The notes under the pieces are model-generated. The model was not told the DNA's origin. It saw only the letters and a program-made list of their open reading frames with translations, and did not search any database. The translations under genes were made by a program, and so were the position numbers. From Sodiomyces alkalinus F11 (Eukaryota > Ascomycota > Sordariomycetes > Glomerellales > Plectosphaerellaceae), in the NCBI RefSeq assembly GCF_003711515.1, contig NW_021167079.1, positions 3,173,998 through 3,237,997 on the forward strand: a stretch of DNA of 64,000 nucleotides, written 5' to 3'. The first letter of the stretch is position 1. Every line of letters begins with the position of its first letter. Of this stretch, positions 1-12,100 are shown piece after piece.

Positions 1-2740
1 TACTACGGGTAAAGGCGACGCCACCGCTATTACTACGGATAAAGGCGAGGCCGTTACTATTACTACGAGAGAGGCCACTACTATTACTATAGATAAGGTT
101 CTAAATCTATAGCCTAATAACTAGGCTATAGATTTAGAATCTTATAACTCCGACGCTACCGCTATTACTATAGGAGAGGCTACCGCTATTACTACGGATA
201 CTTCACGGTTTACTACTACGAGGTTTAAACCGTTTCCCACGCCTTTAATATCCCCTAAAGATCGCGCGCGCGTGTTCCTTATAGCGTTAGCGGTAGTTAG
301 GGGCGCTAAGGTGAAAGAATACGATAACCACTAACGGACAGCTATAAGTGCCCTTAGGGGGTGCCCGTCGGCTATACTCTAGTCGGCCGCGCGCCTATTA
401 CCCACGCGCCTATCTATCGCGAGAACTATTATAAGTCTATACACGACCGAGAAGGTCTAGAATAATAACGCCTAGAAGGCGTTCTTTAACGCTAGCAGGA
501 CTTATAACCCCACACGTATAAGGAAGTAAGCTATTAACGATAACGATATCGGTGCTATAGATTCCCCTTATACCTCCTAGCCGCTATCGCTATCGTATAT
601 AACCCGCGAGGATCTCCCGCCTCTACTAAACCACTACCGCGATATACGCCTTTATCCGTTACGGGAGCGGTAGTTATAGGCTAAGGGGGAATACCTTAAG
701 GGGCACCGATAAATAGGCTACTAGTAGGAGGTAGGTAGTAATCAGGCTAATAAGTAATAAGTCCTCGCCTATAGATAAGTATATACCTATAAATTTAATA
801 AAAAGGGCACCCTCCTTAAGTGTAAAGCACGCCTTATAGTCCGAGGGGATTAATAAAAACAGTTAGAGACTAAAGATAACTACGCTATAACGCTAGCCTT
901 ACGGTCCTTCCGTATACTTATAGCGATCACCGCCCGATTTAACCTAAAGATAAAGCAGTTCGATACCGTTAACGCGTTCGTTAACGCTAGTCTTAAAGAA
1001 GAGGTGTTTATAAAGATACCGTAAGGCTATAAAGTACTAGGTAAGGTCCTACTACTACGGAAAGCCCTCTTCCGTTTAAGAGTATCGCCACTACTATAGT
1101 AAGAGGAATTTAGCGGCACGCTATACAGGATAGGCTTTATAACCGTCCCTAATAACCCCTATATTATAATCCGCGACGGTTTAATCCTATTCTTCTACGT
1201 TAACGATATCGGACTTATATACTATAAAAACCGTAAGACGGACGCCGATAATCTTAAGGCTGCCCTTAAATAAAGCTATAGGTTATTAGGAGGCGAAGAA
1301 ATCCGTTAGTTCCTGGGAATTAAGGTCCTAAGGGATATAGCCACCCGTAGGTTATAGCTATTATAATCCTCCTATATAGAGAAGATCGCGGTTAAATACT
1401 ACGTAGATATACTCTACTAAAAACCACTAAAGGTCCTATTATCTATAGAGCCGGTAATGCCCCGAGATAGCACCCGCGCGTTGATTCCCGAGGTCTATTA
1501 GTATCAGAGAATAATCGGTTCTATCCTATACACCGCTATCGTGATAAGACCCGATATCGCGTTCGCCTACTCGAAGCTTTCCTAATATAACGTTAACCCC
1601 TCCTCTAACTACCTTAAAAGGGCTTAATAAGTGCTGCTATTCCTATACTATATAAGATACCACTACCTAGAATTCAACGGGGATAGGCTCTTCCAAATAA
1701 TAAGCGACGCGTCCTTTAAGGATAATCCAGACTATAAGAGTTCGTAAGGATATACGATAAAGCTCTTTAGCGGCACCGTTAACTGGAAAACGGGTAAATA
1801 ACCGATAGTCATAACGTTATTAATAGAATCGGAACTACTCGCTTTTATAGAGACCGCTAAAAAGACGTTATTCGTTAGCCGGATATTAAGGGATTTAGAG
1901 CTTCGGCTAGACTAATAATAGCTATAGCTATACTATAATAATTAATAGACTATTAACCTCGTTAATAAGAAGGTATAACGCCTGCGGATAAGGCTACGGC
2001 ACGTCGATATATATAACTAGTAGGCGCGCTAGTTAGTGTAATAAGGTCTTTTTAAGGTTACATACGTTAACACGAAGGAGATAATCGCGGACGGATTAAT
2101 AAAGGCATTACCGGAGGCGGGGATTAAAAGACTATAGTAATAGCTTAATTTAACTAATTAAAAGGATCGTATCGAGTAGTCTAAACGACTACACGAAGAG
2201 ATTAAACGCGTTAAAGCGGCTATAATAAAGGCCCCCGAGGGCGTAGTAGATCCGATAGATATAGATCCAATTAATTAGATCCTGCTAATCAGGATTAAGG
2301 AACTAATTAAGCTAGAATTAAATTAAACGGTTAAATAGGGCGGATTTAGATCCCTTTTACGAGGGCGTTTTCCCTTAACTACTAATTTTACGATAGAAAA
2401 GTTAAGAGCGCTTAGTTTAAACCGAAGCCTCTAATTAGTCAGTTAATCTGGGAAGACCCACCTTAACTAAGGGGGTGTGTCGTATAGGCAGGACCACGAT
2501 ATAGTCTATAGGGGATCTAGGGGGGATCCACTCCATAACTAAGGGCTCTAGATATCGGGGACTTCGGGTATTAGGATATAATAAGGGTGGATACCGGAAA
2601 AGACCGGATAGGATCCAAATGATATAGTACCCATAACAGAGTCTTCACCACCAAAATTAAGGGCATAAGAGACTCTCCCAGATATAACTTCATAATACAC
2701 ATACACGAGATTTCTGCTCTACTAAGTTAATCATTCAAGT
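1..2740 (+). mobile_element. RIP-degraded Ty1/copia LTR retrotransposon, 3' part (5' end outside window)
   Basis: Conceptual translation of the + strand, with many stops, still shows a copia pol order. A reverse transcriptase stretch lies around 780-1215: the segment reading FNLKIKQFDTVNAFVNASL is a copia RT block, and a degenerate YVDD box reads FYVNDI near 1194-1211. An RNase H-like block follows around 1690-2120, starting near SDASFKDN and ending LIKALPEAGI, the usual C-terminus of copia pol. No open frame over 60 codons survives in the first 3.8 kb, and the frequent TAA/TAG where CAA/CAG is expected fits C-to-T RIP. A polypurine tract at about 2469-2477 is followed by TGT at 2478, the probable start of the 3' LTR. 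The LTR's right end (near 2720-2740) is a guess because the partner LTR is outside the window. Confidence 0.85.
2469..2477 (+). other. Polypurine tract of the first copia element
   Basis: AAGGGGGTG lies directly 5' of TGTCGTATAGG, the expected PPT to 3' LTR (TG...) junction. The second, complete element in this window has the same G-run plus TG arrangement at its PPT, which supports the reading. Confidence 0.6.
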
Positions 2741-3125
2741 GCCTATTTAACGTGCGATATAAGGTCGTTTAATAGGATACTAAGAACCCCTAGTTTAGTA
2801 TATCTAAACCCCTGTATTTTATGTAGAAAATCTCTACTTTTAATATATCTAGTTATATTTCACTCCGCTTATTATCGTGATACTATTAGTTTATTTAGGC
2901 CCCGTAAGTATATATTATACGTTGTTTCAGGGGTTAGATAGTATATTTAATAGACCGTGGTTTTACGGTTATATAACGGGCACGGATTTAACTAAAGAAT
3001 TATAACCCCGGGCATCCGGGTATATACCTATAGAATTTCCACTATAGAGATTATAGTAGTAGTAGACCCCTAATAGTCCTGTAAGTTATATAAGAATATA
3101 TAATTATCTTAATTAATTTAGACAC

Positions 3126-3482
3126 GGTTAGTCCGACTAGGGCACTTAGTTATTCCGACTGGGGCACTTGGTTACTCCGACTAGGGCACTACTAATAGCA
3201 CCTACTACTAGCCGCTACCACTTCCGATTATACCTAGATACTTCTATATAATCTACGTGCCTACGATATCCTTAATTAAATAAGCGACGATACCGTTAAT
3301 TAAACGGTCGGAAGATATCGTTAATTAAATAAGCGACGATATCGTTAATTGAATGTATAGGTAAGGTAGGTATATAGATTATATAGAAGTATCTAGGTAT
3401 AATAGGACGTGGCGGCGGCTAGCATCAGGTGCTGTCAGTGGTACCCTATTGGGAATAACCAAGTGCCCTAGTCGGACTAACC
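3126..3482. mobile_element. Foldback/MITE-like element with about 115-bp inverted terminal repeats
   Basis: The left arm starts GGTTAGTCCGACTAGGGCAC at 3126. The reverse complement of the right arm (ending 3482) starts with the same 20 bases. The arms stay similar over about 115 bp; for example CCTAGATACTTCTATATAAT on the left pairs with ATTATATAGAAGTATCTAGG on the right. The left arm holds three tandem copies of a 21-22 bp unit (TCCGACTAGGGCAC core), as in foldback elements. The centre (about 3270-3355) has a tandem AT-rich repeat containing CGTTAATTAAATAAGCGACG. No coding capacity is seen, so this would be non-autonomous. Flanking bases do not give a convincing target duplication. Confidence 0.7.
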
Positions 3483-4958
3483 CCACCCATCAATTTTACC
3501 CCTATTTTAACCGTTCCGGTTACGCTATATCTGACACTAGCAGGTCAACAGCATAATGCCTTATAAGCATAGACAGATCTTCATTCCAGTACCTTATCCA
3601 CTAATTACCATTCTCAATTACTTCCTCAGATCAAGCAACCCAAACTCCATCCGTACCGGCATCCAAGTAACTAACCAGCCATACGCAATTCTCCCTCGTA
3701 CCTTATACGTCCCTCAATTATCCCCTTAAATGACACCCGCATCGGGTCTTCCCATTCCACATTCATCCCCATATCACGGACCTATCCAGCCTCAACCGCG
3801 TCGTCCTCGGCATATCCAACATTCCACAAACGTATAAACAGCGTCGCCTAGTATAGCGTACCTGTAGAAAGGAGGAAGGAAACGAAAAAGAAAGAAAAAA
3901 ACCACCCCCGCCGGACACTCCACTCTCTCACTCTTGCTATCGGCGTTTTGATTATTTTAACCACTATCACACTCACCCATTTTATTCTTCCAGTAACCTC
4001 CTCGCAAAGTTGTTTCCCAATCCCGTGCTTCTGTCCCACGCACAACGCGGGTATCGTACTTGTGACGTCCCTTACATCCTTCCTCCATCCCATCCCGCCC
4101 CAAAGTCTTCATCCCCACAACTGCTGCTAGCCGTCGTCTCACGGCGCATTCCGTCTCTTCCACTCCCGTTTCTGTCATCCTGCTAACTAACCCGCGACCG
4201 AGTCGTTTCTGGTCTTGAACCGGTCAGACACGTTCGCGTCCCGGACGAACGGTCTGCCCAAACCTGACCTGACCTGACCTGACCTGACCTGACCTGACCT
4301 GATCTCCGACTTGAGTAGATGGAGACGTCACCTCACGGGGTCCCAGCGACCCCAGGGCAAAATCAAGTCTCTCGTGTAATATTTGTTCCCCGCCCCAAAG
4401 GGCAAGCCGCTAATCCACGGAGGGGGAACGAGAATGCCCATAAAAAGACGCGGCAAGATAAAGTAGCCCTCATTTTTGGTTTCCCCCCACCTCTCCCGTC
4501 ACCCTCATCTTCGTAACAAGCGGGAAATATGAAAGCCAGATCGGAGGGAGCTTTTGTGCTTTTCTTCTCCTGCAAAGAAAGAAGGGGCGGAAATGTACCG
4601 AGCGGGAGGGACATGTCCTCCCCTTTAAAGCGCGCGAAACAAAAGCGAGTCCGATTGCAGAAACATTAGCAAAAGAAAGCGGACCACCCGCCCCCCCCCT
4701 TCCCCCCCGAAACAAAACAGCAAAATAAAGAGGCGCGAGCGGGCAAAAGGTGCTTTTTGTGTCCTCATCATGCCGCAAGTGCACTGTGATCCGTTTCTTG
4801 TACGGTACCGATTCACTACTTCCCCGTACGTAGTATATCCGTTTGATGGTTTGCGCTCTGCTCGTTAGTCTCATAAGTCGTCAGACCGCGCTAGTTCTTT
4901 GCTTCGCAGCTTTCCTTTTGCGTCGGTTGGTGTGGTCGTCACGTCAAAAGGTCAACCA
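3483..4958. other. Intergenic region, no gene recognised
   Basis: Only short overlapping frames (below 135 codons, no recognisable family) are present. The stretch holds a pentanucleotide microsatellite (listed separately) and, from about 4680 to 4710, a C-rich run. It lies downstream of the BTB-like gene and may include its 3' UTR. Confidence 0.6.
4263..4302. repeat. Pentanucleotide microsatellite (CCTGA)n, about 8 copies
   Basis: Uninterrupted CCTGA units run from about 4263 to 4302. No coding frame of note overlaps. Confidence 0.9.
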
Positions 4959-7828
4959 CTAGGGGAAAGCGGGCGCAGGTGCCGTTCCGGACCGCCCCTC
5001 GCCGCCCTGTGGCGACAGGGGCACCCAGTTACGGACCAGAGAGGGGGCATCCCCCCTGTATGGAACCACCTCTTCCTGCCAGCCAAGGACGTCCCAGGCG
5101 TCGCCGTGGCGCGGCTCCACCCTCTCGAGACAGCGTCGGATCTGCGCCGCCCGAGGTACTTGGCCCTCGCGAACCGCATCCAGCGCGCGAGTCCGCCGAG
5201 CCTCCCGCTCCGACACGACGCTCACCATGATTTGGTGTCGCATCTCCGAGCTGGCCCAGCCCGGGACGCTGTACCCGGTCGACTCGAGCACCGGTTTCAG
5301 GTACGCAAACGGCAGATTGAGGAGGACCCTGGAAAGGGTGGCGTTGATATTGCGTTGCTCCGCCGTGAGAGGAGAAGCCCCATCCGTGCTGCCGGCGGCG
5401 TTGCCCCCCTCTTGCCCAGCGGGGCCGTCGTTAATGTCCCCAAACTTGATGTGCGTCGGTCGCGGCCGACGGCCCTGGGCCAGACGAACCGACGTGCCGC
5501 GGACGATGGTAGGGCCATCGGCCGTCGCCGCCGCCTCGGAGGGCGCAGCTGTCGTCGGGACGGGCGGAATCCGCGCAAAGCCTTCGGGGTCGACCACGGA
5601 CGTATCGAGGCGGAAGAAAGCGGGGAAGTTGTTGATGATGAAAGACACGATCCCGTCCATCATGATTTGAACCACCTCGCCGTACGCGAACTGGGTGTGG
5701 CCGTCGGCCGACGCTCGGTCAGGCACGTCAGCCAAGGCAAAAGTGAGGGCCTTCTCGAGCGTGGTCAACGTGATCTGGCGAGACGCGATATCGAGACCGC
5801 GCACGACCACCGGAGTCCAACCCAAGACAGAACCGGCGGCGGCATAGCCCAGGGCAAAGTCGAAGCGGCTGTCAGCCGTCCCAGCCATAGTGAGACCCTC
5901 GTCGCCCATGGCAGCCGGTTCGGGGGCCTCGAGGAGGGGGAAACCATAGAGACGCTGAACGGCCATCCAGAAAGCGTCCGAGCGGAGATACTTATCGTCG
6001 GACTGGAGCACGATGGTACGGTTCGCCGCTCCCGACGGGGTCGAATCGCCGTTGCTGGCACTGGCGGCATCCAGGAGGCTGCGGAGAGCGCCGCTCCGGG
6101 CAAGTATTAAGCGATGGGCAGAGAGGCGTACAGGGGGGGCACGGTCGTCCGCATAGCGAAGCTCGAGGGTGCAGTCAGTCAAAGCCGGATCCTGAAACTG
6201 AGTCTGCAGGAAGCCGACCAGCCCATCGTCCTGCCCGTCCCGTCTCGGCTGCATCATGGGCGGCGGCGGCATGTGACCGGGCATCATCGCCTGGTGAGGA
6301 GGAGGCGGAGGTCCTCCATAGCCGGGGACGCCACGCTGTCGCGGCTGGCCGCGGTCATCGCCGTTACCAGCGACGCCATTGATATTGGTGGGCGCGTGAA
6401 AGTGGCCGAAGAGATTGCCTTCCTCGGGCTGGTTGGACGACTGCGAATCCTGGAAACTGTGAGGCGTGGATGGACCAGCGCCGTAGCCGTTGGCACCACG
6501 TGGAACGAAGGGCTCAATGCCAGCCGGGGCGGGTACGTGGCGGCCATGGCCATCGGCGTTGGCGGTGCTGACAGGGACGAACTCGGTGATGTAGGGGACC
6601 ATGGGAGGGAAACCAAGACCGGGAGCGGCAGGGTCGTGACCGTAAGAGTGGCCGTAGGAGTGGCCGTACATGTGAGCGTGGCCGTGGGCGTGGCTATGGC
6701 TATGGCTATGGCTATGGCTATGGCCATGACCGTGGCCATGACCGTGGAAGGCGCGTCTACCATCAGGATGACCTGGCAAACCGGGCGGCGGGCCGAAACC
6801 GGCCGAATGAGGCGGGGCAGGAGACGAGCTGTTGGAGCCAAAGCCGCCAAACTGCAGGCTGCCATTGCTAGGGTGCGGATGGTGCATGCCGAGGCCATTG
6901 ACGCCTTGACGGGGCCCGCGAACGGAATCGCCGTTGGCGAGAGGCCCGAGTGGGCGGGGAGCCGGCTGAAAGGCAGGGGGCATGGTATAGCGGCTCGGAG
7001 GGATGGCGGGAGGCGGTTGGGCAGCAGTGGTCGGGGGACCAGCTTGAGTAGTCTTTGTGGCGGCGGACGAGCCTGGAAAAAGCCGGTTAGCGACGCGTGG
7101 CCCATGATCGAAAGGGAAGGGACAGAAGAATGAGGTGCAACAATGTACCCTTGGCAGGTGCAGAAGCAGTGGGTTGGTCTAGATGCTGGTCAGTGGGAGT
7201 TGATGGCCAAACGCGAAGAGATGGGTACGAAGCGAATGGGAAAGACGAACCGAAATCGGGCTCCTCCGCGGTTTGGGAGACAACAGGCTCGGGAGCTTGT
7301 ACGGAGGTGGTCGGTTGAGGGATAGCGGGCGAGTTTGCGGCGGGCGTGGTTTCGGCAACGTGATTGACTATGGCAAAGGAGAAATGAAGGGTCAGAATGT
7401 GGAATTACACGTGGAATTACAAAGCAGGGGGAACGCCAATGCAGTAGAGGTTGAGGTAGTCTGGGCAAGAGGGGAGGAACGAAGAGAAAGAACTGCTTAC
7501 CAGACCTGGACTCTACGGCGGCGGCAGGAGCAGCAGCAGGCTCATCAACAACGGTGCCTTCCTTGGAGCCCTTGGAATCCTTGCTAACGTCGGTCGAAAC
7601 AGTCTCGGGGGTGGCAGGTTCGGCGAGTTCGGCGTTGTGTTGAATCTTGAGGGAAGAGCCATTGGCGGCGGAAACGGAAGGTTGCTTGCCTCTGCCACGA
7701 TTCTTCATGTAGGGCAGGGGAATAACCGGGACGACTCCACGGTTCGGGGCAGGAACGCCCTTTGCCTTTGGGGCGCCAGCACCGGAACCGGGACGGGGAC
7801 CGGGAGCTGGGTTGTTGGGGCGAGGCAT
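4959..7828 (-). CDS. BTB/POZ-like domain protein with His-rich repeat (813 aa)
   Basis: Two exons: 7828-7501 and 7072-4959, joined across a 428-nt intron with donor GTAAGC and acceptor TTTTCCAG. The junction is phase-consistent (a split Gly) and the total of 2442 nt gives 813 residues. The N-terminal half is low complexity (Pro/Gly/Asn-rich). A run of Gly-His/Ser-His dipeptides falls at roughly residues 219-255. A BTB-like segment begins near residue 396 (FLQTQFQDPALTDCTLEL, then the typical SAHRLILARSGALRSLL). The C-terminal third has no motif I recognise. BTB domains usually mediate dimerisation or Cullin-3 recruitment; the role here is unknown. The start was chosen because the ATG at 7828 is the first in frame before a Pro-rich leader. 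The intron is long for this genome, so a missed internal exon is possible. Confidence 0.72.
6691..6750. repeat. In-gene 6-bp repeat encoding Gly-His/Ser-His dipeptides
   Basis: TGGCTA/TGGCCATGACCG-type hexamers are repeated in tandem. On the coding (-) strand they encode alternating His with Gly, Ser or Ala inside the BTB-like protein. The antisense frame is also open here, purely because of the repeat. Confidence 0.8.
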
Positions 7829-8897
7829 GGTGAACGTAAAATCGACGTAAAGGCGAGCGAGCAAGACGGCTGTGTAAGGTGCGGCGGTGGTGGAAGGGCG
7901 AACGACGAGCGAGACTCCAGGTCGAAAGGGGAAACGGCGAGCTTGAAGCGGGACCTGGAGCTACTCAACTCTTTACATGCGTCGACTTCGAGAAGAGGTA
8001 AGCATGTTACGACAGATCTGCGCGCTCAATAGTGCGTCACAGTCTGCCCTGGGTATATTGGGAGAGGTCTTTTCTTCTTCTTTTTTTTTTTGCGATAGTA
8101 CACTGTTGTGTGCACGACGCAAGAAGAAAACCGTCCAGGGTGGAGATGGGGGAAAGGAAAGATAGAAGAAAAGATATAAGAGAAGGAGAAAGTATGGCAG
8201 AAGATGGGATGGAGAGGAGGGGATGAGGGGAAGCAAGAGGAAGTCAGAGGAAGATGATCTTATGGTTTGGCTTTGAGTACCCGAAGACTAGGATCAAGGT
8301 TAGGTGGTGGCGGCGCAAGGCGCGAGGCGAGAAGTGAAAGACGAGAGGCGGGAGACGAGGCGCCGGATCGAAGCTGACGACGTGCCGGTGCTTCTGATGC
8401 TCGTGATATGCGTTGGGACAAAGAATAGGAGCGTTGTTCTTTGTTTTCTCTGTTTGACGTCGACAAAGGGGAGGTGGGTGTGATGCTGCCAAAGAAGTAC
8501 AATGGCATCAACCCTAGCCGGTATATGAAAGCAGAAACAGCAAAGACGGCTGTTGAAGCTGGCGAAGGTGCAGATACCAGGCACAGAGAGGTGACGGGTC
8601 GGGAAGGTGAGGTTGATGGGGGTAGGAGATGGGCAGCCGTGAGGAAGGTGTGGACCAGACCAGAAACTAGAACCACCACGAGGCTCCCGTCGAGGAGTCG
8701 AAGACTGACGAAAAAAAAAAATCGGGGCTGCGTCACAATTTTTACGAAGGACGGAAAAGGTACGCACGCATTATGTGAGGTTGTCTACGAAAGCAAGAGT
8801 ACCTCTACCTGAGCTAAGGTACCTACCTAACTTATTCACGTACGCCTTCCCCTCTTCCCCCTAATCCCCGCAAACCATAATTACTCCGTACTCCGTA
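7829..8897. promoter_or_regulatory. Upstream region of the BTB-like gene
   Basis: About 1.07 kb separates the BTB-like start from the copia LTR. It has polypyrimidine/polypurine stretches (for example a T-run at about 8080-8091) and only overlapping short frames without recognisable homology. It probably contains the promoter and 5' UTR of the - strand gene. The retrotransposon inserted about 1.07 kb upstream of the start codon. Confidence 0.45.
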
Positions 8898-9090
8898 TAT
8901 CAGAACACAAATAAGGTACGCGGAATTGTGTGTGTATTCATCTAAGTGAAGTTTTTGATACTTCACGGGAATGTCTAACTATACGGAAAAAGCAGGGGAA
9001 ATAAGGGTGGATATATAGGACTAAGGTACTCCACACGTCTAACACTATGTGGTTTGTCACACCCCGATAAGGTAGCTATGGCATCTAACA
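8898..9090 (-). repeat. 3' LTR of the copia element (left copy)
   Basis: 193 bp, starting TATCAGAACA and ending GCATCTAACA on the + strand. The original TG...CA ends appear converted to TA...CA by RIP. It is the 3' LTR relative to the - strand element, being next to the PPT. Confidence 0.93.
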
Positions 9091-9100
9091 CACCCCCCCA
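9091..9100 (-). other. Polypurine tract of the copia element
   Basis: On the - strand it reads TGGGGGGGTG and abuts the LTR, which fits plus-strand priming and confirms the element's orientation. Confidence 0.75.
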
Positions 9101-12100
9101 GAACTACAGAATTAATCCTGACTATTCTGCTTAATTTAAAGCCGTAAATCTAGGGTAAAATAGTGGTCTAGATATCAATCCAACGGTTAAAGAACGGTTT
9201 ATTAAAAAGCGCGCTCCTTTTATATCTAAAAACGTTAAAAACGTGTAAAAACAGGTGGTTAAATTAACCTTGAAATCACGTTAAAAACGGGTGCCCAAAT
9301 AATAATCTAAAGGGCACCAAAACCACGGTTAATCTAGGCTATAGATTATAAACTCGGCACCGCGCCTCTTATAAATTACCTTAGGCCCCGTGGCTTAGGA
9401 CCTCTATCCCTAACAGATATATAAACGCCCTATATTTCTACGGGGGCAGTACCTTTATAAGGCTATCGCTAACTATATCGTGGGTAGCGATCTAATTAAT
9501 TAAGACGGTCTTTTTTTAAACGGTTTATCGGATCTAAAGGGCGTGGATATTAAGATACTTTAATTTCGAGGTAACCTATAGCCTAAGGGATTCTAGTAGC
9601 TACTTAGTCTATTAATTATCGTAGTATACTATTAGTGGTTCCTCCTTAAAGGTTAATATTAGGTCCTTTATTAAACGCCTCGACGCGATATACTACCTAA
9701 TAGTAGCAGAAAGTGCTATAAGCTCGGTCTTAGTACTAGAGGTCACGACGCTTATTTACTTATTTACTTTCTAGTCTATAGGACCGCCGAATAGCAGGGT
9801 CGTGTACTCTTATAAGCTATACCTAGTCTCACGGTCGTCTACGAAGGCGGCGTCGGAAGCATAGAGGAGTACAGGCTTTTAATAGTCTTTACGTGGTCCG
9901 AAGTAAAGGCATAGGGTCTTTATCGAGCCGAGATACTTTAGACACCTATTAGCAGCCTCGTGATACTATTTTAACGGGTTAATGCTGAATTCGGTAAGCC
10001 TCGAAGCGGCTTTAGAGACGTTAGGCCGGGTCTAATAGGCGGCGTAGTTAATAGAACCGACCTTCCAAAGATATAGATAGATTAATTCCTCGGAGGCTTA
10101 TTAGTCGGCAGGTTCTAGAATATCAGGATAAGGAAGAGGGCTTTTAACCCTCTAACCTCTATAATCTACCTATAACGCCTTCATCTTATCGGTGATATAG
10201 TTATTAAGCGACAACCACAGCTTACGTTATTAACGATCGCGTCCTACGCGGATTCTAAGAAACCACTTAAGTGGTCCTAGATCCCTGATTTAGAAGCTTT
10301 TCTGTATCTGCTACACTAGGTTATTAGTGGTAGATTAATATTCCTTACGGTAGATCAGGACAATATCGTCAACGTAAAAGAAAGTAATCAGGACCTTATT
10401 CTTAAAGACGTAATCGTCTTCGGTCAATTGCTTTAAACCGTACTTACCTAGTACGGAAGAGAGCTGTTAGTGCTATAGCTTTAGGGAACGGCGGAGGCTA
10501 TATAACGCGCGGCGTAGCCTTTAAATCCCTCTATGTTATATAGGAGGGCGTTACTTTAAAAGGTCCTTAAGCTATTCGTGGGCTTTAAGGCCCGTAGCCG
10601 ACTAGAGCAGCTGCTAACCAGGGGGGTCTTTAATATAGATTTCCTCGTTAAGTAGGGTATTAGTAAATACGTTAACGGTGTTAAGTTACCGAGTCTCGAG
10701 ATTAAAATAGGCTACAATGCCTATTAGCGACCTAAAGGTCCTTCTAGCGAGGGTGGAGGCGTAGGCGTTAAGGTGGTTATTTGGTTATTGATCCCCTCGA
10801 ACATATAGGCATGCCTTAAACTTATTAACGTAACTAGTAGGATCGACCTTATACTTGAAAACCTATTTAAGGTCTAGTAGCCTTAGAACTGATTCAGGCA
10901 GTCCTGAGCTATACCCCTACTAGTGGGACTGTTCCCACTATTTAAAGGTGCTTATTAACCTAAGCGTGCCGACCTCCTAGGAGGCGGCCTTAATCCATTC
11001 TAATTTATAGGGACTCTTCAGCATTTAAGACCAGTTTAGAGGTTCCTTAGATATATCGCGGCATAGCAGCGGCTTCTTCGGCATCTCAATCTGATTATAG
11101 AAGGTATAAAAGGAAGGAGGGATATAACGGTCGGTTAGACGCCTACTACGGGCAGGCCGGTCGGCAGCGGCCGTTAGAATAATAGGAGGGCGGCTTCTTC
11201 TGCTTATAGAAGCAGTTTAATTAGCTATAGCAGTAGAAGAAGAGGTTTAAGGAGACTTAGCAGGAGCCGTAGATACCGAATTAACGGCGGTGGTAGTAGT
11301 TAGTTCCTCGTCGAGGACCCATTAGTCAGGGGATAATAATCCTATCGCGACGATATCGCCGGTCGTAGCCGTATCGTTAGATTAATCTTCGGCATCATTA
11401 GGCCGTTTAAGAACAGGCGGCAGATCCGTAGTTCTAGTTAGTAGTATAGGAGGGCCGTTTATGGTTATTAGAGGAAGGAAAATAGGTACTAGTAGAGGCA
11501 TAATTATAGGTGTAATTATGGAAGGCGTTATTAAAGCAGGTGCCGCCGGAGGCGTGGAAGGCGTTATAAGGCTTATTTACCCTGTTCCACGTGCCTCCTA
11601 TGCCTCTTAATCAGCAGGTTAATCTTCCTGCTATTATTATTCTTCTGCAGATTCTATAGTGGTTATTAAATCTACACCTCTATCCACCCCCCCAGAAGCA
11701 CTAGCAGCAGCAGCCGCTATAGCCTCTCTTATAGTATTCTATTCTAGCAGCATTTAAGGGTGAAAATCGACCACGTCGGTAGTAATACCTAAAGGATCGT
11801 GGAGTTAATAATCTATAGGCAGATTAAGCTACTCGAAAACCCTAATTAACACCTTAGGTTTGTGGTCACGATCTTTATATAGCTGTTTTTCGTTAAAAGT
11901 AACGTCTCTTGTGCGTAGGATCCTCTCTAATTTTAGCACCTAAATCCGGTATATATTAGTGCTCTTATAGCCGATTAAATAGCCGATATATACTCTCTCC
12001 GCGAGCTTAGCGTTACGGTTACGACCTCGTTAATAATCCGCGGTTAGTGGATAGGCTCTATAACTATACCTCTTTGGGTAGCTAATAATAGGCTTCGTCA

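Noticed and set aside
1..230. CRISPR-like look of repeated GCTATTACTACGGATAAAGGCG units at the window start
   Set aside because: Units are irregular, have no unique spacers and translate as a Thr/Ala-rich linker of the copia polyprotein. CRISPR is not expected in fungi.
4899..6110. Long + strand open frame (403 codons) opposite the BTB-like gene
   Set aside because: Arg/Gly/His-rich translation without family features. It mirrors the GC-rich codon pattern of the - strand gene.
8244..8767. Overlapping - strand frames of 80-158 codons upstream of the BTB-like gene
   Set aside because: Different frames, Ser/Pro/Leu-rich, no homology; most likely 5' leader or promoter.
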